Positions 57,566-64,000 of a DNA stretch of 64,000 nt are shown here, one piece after another (position 1 is the stretch's first letter; each line of letters begins with the position of its first letter). Below the pieces are notes generated by a model. That model did not search any database, had not been told where the DNA came from, and saw only the letters and a program-made list of their open reading frames with translations. The translations under genes were made by a program, and so were the position numbers. The stretch lies in NCBI RefSeq assembly GCF_963678635.1, contig NC_087069.1, positions 372,001 through 436,000 on the forward strand, given 5' to 3'. The stretch comes from Symsagittifera roscoffensis. Its lineage: Eukaryota; Xenacoelomorpha; Acoela; Convolutidae.

Positions 57566-58135
57566 GAGTCTTGGGACAGGGTCTTGGGACAGGGTCTTGG
57601 GACAGTGGTCTTGGGACAGGGTCTTGGGACAGTGGTCTTGGGACAAGGGTCTTGGGACAGGGTCTTGGGACAGGGTCTTGGGACACTGGTCTTGGGACAG
57701 TGGTCTTGGGACAGGGTCTTGGGACAGGGGTCTTGGGACAGTGGTCTTGGGACAGGGTCTTGGGACAGTGGTCTTGGGACAGGGTCTTGGGACAGGGTCT
57801 TGGGACAGTGGTCTTGGGACAGTGGTCTTGGGACAAGGGTCTTGGGACACTAGTCTTGGGACACTAGCCTTGGGACACTGGTCTTGGGACACTAGTCTTG
57901 GGACAGTAGTCTTGGGACACTAGCCTTGGGACACTAGTCTTGGGACAGTAGTCTTGGGACACTAGCCTTGGGACACTAGTCTTGGGACACTACCCTTGGG
58001 ACACTAGTCTTGGGACAGTAGTCTTGGGACAGTAGTCTTGGGACAGTAGTCTTGGGACACTAGCCTTGGGACACTAGTCTTGGGACAGTAGTCTTGGAAC
58101 AGTGGCCTTGGTACAAGTGTCTTAGGACACTAGCG
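57566..58135 (+). repeat. Minisatellite of gtcttgggacag(t/g)g units in the retrotransposon leader
   Basis: About 38-40 units of 14-15 bp. They fall in two blocks: gtcttgggacag with g/gtg endings to about 57840, then (g/c)tcttgggaca(c/g)tag variants to about 58135. All six frames stay open over much of it, which produces spurious low-complexity open frames on both strands (LGQGLGT- or CPKTLSQD-like). None is a gene. Confidence 0.95.
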
Positions 58136-58419
58136 GAGAGTACTGGGATAGTGACGAATAGTCTTGGGACGGTATAAAAATTGAAGTAAAATTACAATAA
58201 GTGTGTCTTAAGACAAAATAAGACTAATTGGAACCAGGCACGGTTGAGACCACAAATAAGGAAAGTTTCTCGAAAAGTTAATAAAGAGAACTGAAACAAG
58301 GTTTTCACCACGTTGTATATTTTTTTTAAGAAATATTTTTTTTCTCGAAAGATTTTATTCTTAGAATAGGATTGTGTATATAGTAAAATTGTAAATAAGA
58401 ACAATTGTAAATAGAAATA

Positions 58420-61400
58420 ATGAGGCGGAGCAGGGTACCGGTAGCTGAAAAAAGACCTACCGAAGCAAAGTATAATTCGTCGCTACGCAAAACAACATCA
58501 ATGGGCCCAAAGATAACAAAGAAGAACTTTTCAGTTAACATGGCCAGCACAAGGAGTACAGCGGAGAACAGAGCAAGAGAGGGCATGGAAGGGGAACGAG
58601 TAGAACCCACCATCGAGATTGATCTAGAGACACCTGATCAAAGTGTTGATGAAACAAGGAAAATAGCGACGGAGTCAACTCAAATGCCCAATGCAGAAGA
58701 ACCAAACTCGAAACCCATAGAATTCTCACCAATAGACAACGTGGAAGATGCAATAGGCAACACCGAAGAAACGGTGAAAGAAGACTCTCAAGTAAAAAAG
58801 ACATCTTTTACAGAAAGGTTGGCGATGATGGTCGGAATAAAAACGAAAGAGAACGTGACTGAAGAACCAAAAGCTGAAAGAGCACGAACATTTGGAACAG
58901 TGAGCACGAAGACGACAGAAGCCAATCCGAGAGAGGGACAAGCTAAAGCAGAGGCTACGGCCGAAGAGAAACCGACGGCTGACCATGAAGAGACTACCAT
59001 TGAGCTGGGCGACTTGTTGGCGAAATTAAATCAGATCGACAAAAGACTTAAGAACAGCGAAGAAGACAGAGAGGTGATAAAAAAGGAGATAAGATACAAC
59101 AAGCACGAGTATCTAGACAGTTATTTTAACCTAGCTAAGGCAACAGAGGAGAGACTCAAGGAAATGTCAGATAAGGTAGAAGCCACCAATGAAGAACGAG
59201 AAAAGAACATCAAAACAGACATGCAACAGTTGAAGAACCGATATGATGATGTCAACAGCCAATTAGGGAGCCTGGAAAGGAGAATGGACACAATGAGCAA
59301 GAGTCAAGCCGAGAGTTCGTGTGCAATACAGGCGAAGTTGGATGCAATCTTGAGAGGTTCTACTCCACAAGAAAGACCGGCAGCGGATCGTACGCAAGGC
59401 ACCAGAGTTGACTTTGTAGAACCACAAAGGAACAAATGGCAATCGACACCGTTGCCCTTAACCAGGGATGCGATAAGCATAGCACCAACAGCTGCGAAAA
59501 CAATAATGAAGAATGGAACGTCGAATACAACGACTGGTCCGGGAGATGCAACAGCTAACAGCAGCACAGGACCGGATGCTATGACATGGGCCAGCACTTG
59601 GGAGATGATGAACAGGACTCTAGAGGCCTTCGCCACGAGGAACACTGACTCGAGCGACAGGAGAGAGGGAAAAACAAGAAAGACATTCAAGAAGCCAAAA
59701 GAATTCAAGGACGACTCCGATGGATGCATTGACACTTGGGTGGAAGTGATGAGATTACATCTAGAACAAGATAACTTGAGTGACGAAAGACAAGCATGTA
59801 CAGCCATACTGAGCAACTTGGAAGGAACGGCATTAAAATGCGTGGTCGCAAAGAAGGAGGAAGAACGCGACACCGCGGACAAGATCTTCGAGATATTGCT
59901 GAATCGATTCGGGTCAGGCATGAAGGGTCACCAAGCGATGATGCGATTTGAAAAGAGAAGGCAGAGGGACGACGAGTCAATAGATCGGTTCCTAGATGAC
60001 CTCGAGAGCTTGAGAAGGAGGAGTGACCCAGAGGAGTCGACAAATAGACGGAACTTTAGCATTGCCTCGAAGTTCATCGATGGGGTGAAAAGTGATGACT
60101 TAAGGACAATGTTAGCAACATACTACACATTGTCGAAGGACAGCGCACCCACCCCAGAAGAAATGAGACAGAAATCAAGAGAATACATGCTGATGAAACC
60201 TAAGAAGTACTCATATTCTGAAAACAGGAACACGCAAGGGGGAGGCCAACCCCAGAGGTCATCATGGTACAAACCTAGAGATGATATGGACAAGCGCAGA
60301 TCATGCGCGAACTGCGGGTCAGCGGATCATCATGTGGCTGACTGCACAACGTACAAACAAGGCATGAAGAGCCTAGGTTATGCACCGGATGAAGAGGATA
60401 TGAGCCAGATGGAGGAACACGAGTACTATAATGGCTTAATCATCAAGATAGGCGCCAGATGCTTCTTCTGTAACCAGGAGGGGCACTTCAGAATGGATTG
60501 TCCCTTGTTCTGGGAAGCGGTCAAGGACCAGAATCACCCCAAACATAAGTTGGCATTAGCGGCGGTGCAGAATCAACGGAACAGGCAAAACGAGTTTGAA
60601 TCTAGGAACTTAGGAGCACCAAACACCGAATTGCCGACGAAGACAGTGAAAGCTGTAACACATGTTAGCGGTGCGTTAGAGTCCGCGGCCGGGAGCTCTC
60701 TAGAGATAAATTATGAGAAAGCGGCGACGGAAGCAATTGCCAAAGTGAAACAAGATCTGGCTGCGAAAGAAATAGAGCAACGACTGAAGTTGGAGATCGA
60801 AAGACAGAATTTTAACGAAGCATTAACCGGATCGAACTCAGTACCAGAGGCTAGAACGGGCTCAACAAAGGACGGGAATTGTAACACCGTGAAAATGGTG
60901 ACAGGTAAACCTTTTGGAATATCGAAAATCGGAGCAAGAATAATGTCGATAATCACAGTGGGCGGCCACGAAGTAACCAGAAACTTGAGCGAGCCAAGCG
61001 ACCAGACGATATTGCACATTGACGTGTATGCAGACTACTTGAGTGGAATAAGTCCACAAACGACTTCTAGAGCGCTCAGAGCATTACTCACGAGAGGGGG
61101 CAGCAAGTCGGTACGTGTTGATAATAGGTACACTGAAGCTTATGGTCCACACGAGGTGATGCTGAATATAGATGGAATCAACATCTATACCAAGACGATG
61201 ATAACATGCGACGAAGACCTAATTGGACAAATCTATGTAGGGAAAGAAGAGTTGAAAGTAAGATCGATCGGACACTGTGCCATGCTTGAAGAAGATGCAA
61301 TGCACATCGGGACGGAAGCAGACGTGACAGGGCACGTGCTAGACATAAATGGCAAAAAGACTCAGTTGCGTGGATTACTTGACACGGGAGCAGTCTTGAG

Positions 61401-61746
61401 CGTCATACCAATCGAAACATGGGAAAAGATGGGCTTTGACAAAGGTGACTTGATAGACTCGAGAATACGGCTGTCAGCTGCAAACAAAGGGGCCCTACGG
61501 GTGCTGGGCAGGACGCCGATAATAGCCCTCAATTTGGGGGAACGTAACCTGTGGATGAGCTTCATCGTGGTAGAAAACCTAGATGAATCTGACCAATTCA
61601 TTTTGGGCAGAGACTTCATCAGGAATTTCGACGTAACGATAGATCTAAATAATGCGATGTTCAGGATACGGAACCCGGATAGGAGGAAGATCATTTTCGA
61701 TAACGAACAGCGGCCTCTGCGTCAGTGTCTTGTTGAATACCCTTGA
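58420..61746 (+). CDS. gag-pro: Gag-protease polyprotein of a Ty3/gypsy retrotransposon
   Basis: 1,108 uninterrupted codons from ATG 58420 to TGA 61744-61746. Residues 1-190 are charged and low-complexity. About 197-300 is a predicted coiled coil (LAKLNQIDKRLKNSEEDREV ... LGSLERRMDTM). About 423-570 is the capsid-like retrotransposon gag domain (FKKPKEFKDDSDGCIDTW, LSNLEGTALKC, FEILLNRFGSGM). There are two CCHC zinc knuckles, CANCGSADHHVADC (629-642) and CFFCNQEGHFRMDC (681-694). An aspartic protease follows with LLDTGAVLSVIP (Asp about 988) and FILGRDF (about 1060). Gag packages element RNA and the protease matures the particle. Having protease in the gag frame and RT in another is less common among Ty3/gypsy elements. 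The intact ORF indicates a young, possibly active copy. Met 58501 is an alternative start. Confidence 0.95.
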   Translation: MRRSRVPVAEKRPTEAKYNSSLRKTTSMGPKITKKNFSVNMASTRSTAENRAREGMEGERVEPTIEIDLETPDQSVDETRKIATESTQMPNAEEPNSKPIEFSPIDNVEDAIGNTEETVKEDSQVKKTSFTERLAMMVGIKTKENVTEEPKAERARTFGTVSTKTTEANPREGQAKAEATAEEKPTADHEETTIELGDLLAKLNQIDKRLKNSEEDREVIKKEIRYNKHEYLDSYFNLAKATEERLKEMSDKVEATNEEREKNIKTDMQQLKNRYDDVNSQLGSLERRMDTMSKSQAESSCAIQAKLDAILRGSTPQERPAADRTQGTRVDFVEPQRNKWQSTPLPLTRDAISIAPTAAKTIMKNGTSNTTTGPGDATANSSTGPDAMTWASTWEMMNRTLEAFATRNTDSSDRREGKTRKTFKKPKEFKDDSDGCIDTWVEVMRLHLEQDNLSDERQACTAILSNLEGTALKCVVAKKEEERDTADKIFEILLNRFGSGMKGHQAMMRFEKRRQRDDESIDRFLDDLESLRRRSDPEESTNRRNFSIASKFIDGVKSDDLRTMLATYYTLSKDSAPTPEEMRQKSREYMLMKPKKYSYSENRNTQGGGQPQRSSWYKPRDDMDKRRSCANCGSADHHVADCTTYKQGMKSLGYAPDEEDMSQMEEHEYYNGLIIKIGARCFFCNQEGHFRMDCPLFWEAVKDQNHPKHKLALAAVQNQRNRQNEFESRNLGAPNTELPTKTVKAVTHVSGALESAAGSSLEINYEKAATEAIAKVKQDLAAKEIEQRLKLEIERQNFNEALTGSNSVPEARTGSTKDGNCNTVKMVTGKPFGISKIGARIMSIITVGGHEVTRNLSEPSDQTILHIDVYADYLSGISPQTTSRALRALLTRGGSKSVRVDNRYTEAYGPHEVMLNIDGINIYTKTMITCDEDLIGQIYVGKEELKVRSIGHCAMLEEDAMHIGTEADVTGHVLDINGKKTQLRGLLDTGAVLSVIPIETWEKMGFDKGDLIDSRIRLSAANKGALRVLGRTPIIALNLGERNLWMSFIVVENLDESDQFILGRDFIRNFDVTIDLNNAMFRIRNPDRRKIIFDNEQRPLRQCLVEYP

Positions 61747-61750
61747 TATA
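61738..61750 (+). promoter_or_regulatory. Candidate +1 ribosomal frameshift site at the gag-pro stop codon
   Basis: Gag-frame codons UAC-CCU-UGA are followed by U. Skipping one base after CCU makes the next codons GAU-AUA-CCG, the pol frame. The arrangement resembles ornithine decarboxylase antizyme (UCC-UGA-U) and bacterial RF2 (CUU-UGA-C), where a slow stop codon promotes +1 slippage. No stimulatory pseudoknot was identified. Confidence 0.45.
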
Positions 61751-64000
61751 CCGATCACGATACAGAGAGGGAGGAAGCTGGGATATGCTTTACCGGTTAA
61801 AACTCGATATGAAACAATTGAAAACTCAAAACAAAATGAAGTTGTTGATTGTCCCAACCACAGGGACAAAATTTGTATCTTGAGACGATTGCAGAGAATA
61901 AAAGATTCTTCAGGTCTTATCAAATCACTTAAGTCAGAAACGGACGATGGGCTCTCGAGCTGTTCGAACTTTCCAGAGCGACCCACACCAGATGAAATGC
62001 AAACTGATAAACCGGTTCTGCCGGAGATTGAACATTTAAGGGGCAAACTGAAAGATGAACAGCTCGAAGCTATCAAGGACGTACTAGAGCGGAACGAGGA
62101 GGTTTTTTCAAGGCATAAGGCGGATATCGGGTGTTGTAATTTTGTTGAACATGAAATAGAACTTGAAGAAAACGCGGTACCACACAGGGAGGGGGCGAGG
62201 CGCATGACCCCACACAAATCGGACGCGTGTAGAAAAGAAATCGAAACGTTACTAGAGTATGACATGATAGAACCATCCAAGTCACCGTGGGCGTGTGGAG
62301 TAGTGATGGCCAAAAAGAAAGGCGACCAGTTAAGGTTTTGTTGTGACTTTCGATACCTGAACTCCGTCACGGTGAAGGATGCCTATCCCATACCAAGAAT
62401 TGATGAGAGCCTCTCGAAGTTAGGTGATGCGAAATTTTTTACGACTCTTGATTTAGGCTCGGCCTTTTGGCAGGTACCATTAAGGAAGCAAGACAGGGAC
62501 AAGACAGGGTTCGCCTGCGAGTTGGGTCTGTTTCAATGGAAACGGATGCCGTTTGGACTCTGCAATGCAACAGCCACGTTTCAACGGCTGATGGCACACG
62601 CGTTGATAGGCGTGACGAAGAAGTACGGCAACCTGGTAATGTGCTACGTGGACGACGTGGTAATAGCAACGCCAACACTAGAAGACCACATCGAGAGGCT
62701 TGACGAGGTGTTCGCGTGCATGAAAAGATCGGGGCTGAAGTGTAAACCATCAAAGTGCGAGATACTCAAGGACTCGATTAAATACTTGGGCAGGATGGTA
62801 GATAAACACGGTATCAGACCTGATCCAGACGCCGTGGAAGCAGTCCTAACCTGGAAATCACCGAAGACGGAGCACCAGCTGATGAGCTTCCTGGGTTTCG
62901 CCAACTATTATAGAGAATTCATCAAGGGCTATGCGGACAAGGTATACCCGATGCAACAATTAATGAGACATAAGGGCAAGAAGTTCACGTGGAACAACGC
63001 GGCAGAAGAGTCATTCCAGAGAATAAAGAAAGAGCTGTGTGAGGCACTAGTACTGGGTATGCCGACTGAGAAGGGGATGTACGTGCTAGACACGGATGCG
63101 TCAGTAGTCGCTATTTCTGGGATTCTCCATCAAGAACAAGAATGGAATGGGAAGACAGTCTTGAGACCAATAGCATACGGGAGCAAGGTCCTAAGTGACA
63201 CAGAAATGAAGTACGGAGCACCGAAAGCAGAGATGTTCGCGGTGGTCACCTTTGTCGAAAAATACAGAGCATACTTAGGCAGTGAGCACTTCAAGCTGCG
63301 AATCGACAACCGAGCACTAAGCTGGCTGAAAACGTACTCAATGGACCAGAGCTATATTGGGAGGTGGATAGTTCGCTTGGATGGATACAACATGATAATT
63401 GAGCACAGAACACGAGATAAACATCAAAATGCTGACAGCTTGAGTAAGAAGACGGAGTTCTACGAGAGGCAAGAACAAAGAGAGGCGGACAGACCTGAGA
63501 TCAAAGACGGCTTCTCCTTTATGGACAAAGAAACGTACGACAGTCTTCCACTCACGAGATGGCTGGACAAATCAGGCAAACCGATTGAAGATCATCCCGA
63601 ATTGCCGAAAGAGCCTCTTGAAAAGACCATCTTGAAGAAAAGCAGAGGGATTCCGATAGGAATAATGCTCAAGTCCAAGATCGTGAGGGAAACACTCAAG
63701 GCAAAAGGTTATGATCTCATCCAGGTAGAGGAGGGAACGGTCCGAATAGATGAAGACTTAATGAGGTTGCTTGAGAAACTATCAGATGACAAGCCCGTGA
63801 TCCAAGGGAAAGGTCAGGAGGCACCGGAACTAACCATACTTCGGAGAGAAGAAACAGTGAACAATACTGACGTCTCAAAAGGAAACATCACTGATAGCAA
63901 GGAAGTTGTGCGATCACTAGTTGAAAAAATCCCCGAAAAAATTCTGGAGCAGACAAAAGTCAGGGATAAGAAAGTAACATTCAGAGAAGAAGTTGAACAC
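61745..64000 (+). CDS. pol: Pol (reverse transcriptase-RNase H) of the Ty3/gypsy retrotransposon, +1 frame, partial
   Basis: In the +1 frame relative to gag the sequence is open from 61649 (after TAA 61646-61648) to the window end. Coding is taken from 61745, directly after gag's CCT, if a +1 shift occurs there; an ATG at 61652 is an alternative. It reads DIPITIQRGRKLGYALPVKT, then RT motifs KDAYPIPRIDESLSKL, FTTLDLGSAFWQV (motif A), MPFGLCNATATFQRLM (motif B) and the intact catalytic YVDD (62645-62656). LGFANYYREFIKGYADK follows. RNase H follows with YVLDTDAS (Asp), AEMFAVVTF (Glu), RIDNRALSWL (Asp) and HQNADSLSKK (Asp). The region after 63430 is a charged linker (MDKETYDSLPLTRWLDKSGK). Integrase should follow beyond the window. 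No lesion was seen in 752 codons. Confidence 0.95.

Noticed and set aside
57467-57923. Several overlapping 98-141 codon open frames on both strands
   Set aside because: They are readings of the gtcttgggacag minisatellite, open in all frames because its units lack stops.

Overview
The window looks like nuclear DNA of an invertebrate metazoan. It is AT-rich, with introns of up to 8.5 kb, GT-AG exon boundaries, no bacterial-style operons and a heavy load of transposable elements. Gene content (an SIKE/FGFR1OP2 homologue, a claudin-like last exon, Ty3/gypsy and LINE elements of kinds common in marine invertebrates) fits an animal, but the species cannot be named from the sequence.

Layout. 1-3.7 kb: decayed 3' half of a Ty3/gypsy element. 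4.3-5.1 kb: degenerate repeats. 5.67-6.41 kb: last exon of a four-pass (claudin/PMP22-like) membrane protein and a possible alternative last exon. 6.7-7.3 kb: transposon whose inverted ends are arrays of a 17-bp unit. 8.9-9.75 kb: broken LINE-type C-terminus (minus strand). About 11.0-11.2 kb: sequence folding like a spliced-leader RNA. 11.4-18.0 kb: a full-length but decayed Ty3/gypsy element with a recognisable LTR pair. 20.4 kb: perfect 73-bp inverted repeat. 20.7-26.6 kb: cluster of short inverted-repeat transposons (8-bp target duplications) around a small two-exon gene for a secreted eight-cysteine peptide. 27.0-31.6 kb: diverged repeat units and a near-identical tandem duplication of about 1.84 kb. 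31.6-33.0 kb: degenerate tandem repeats and a foldback.

34.9-53.2 kb, minus strand: one five-exon gene, an SIKE/FGFR1OP2 coiled-coil protein whose N-terminal half matches the family and whose C-terminal half is a long, Ser/Asn-rich, acidic extension. Its introns are packed with a tRNA-derived SINE family, all recognised copies lying in the gene's own orientation, plus a dead CR1/L2-like LINE and degenerate tandem arrays.

53.6-64 kb: a direct-repeat pair with conserved hairpins, then the 5' part of a long and apparently intact Ty3/gypsy retrotransposon. Its leader holds a 70-bp tandem repeat and a roughly 14-bp minisatellite. A gag-protease ORF of 1,108 codons is followed by pol (RT-RNase H) in the +1 frame, open to the window edge. 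The junction reads CCU-UGA-U, like known +1 frameshift sites at stop codons.

The host genes do not form a pathway. The observations most worth a second look are the SL-like RNA, the eight-cysteine propeptide gene, the stop-codon frameshift junction, the perfect palindrome and the extended SIKE homologue.
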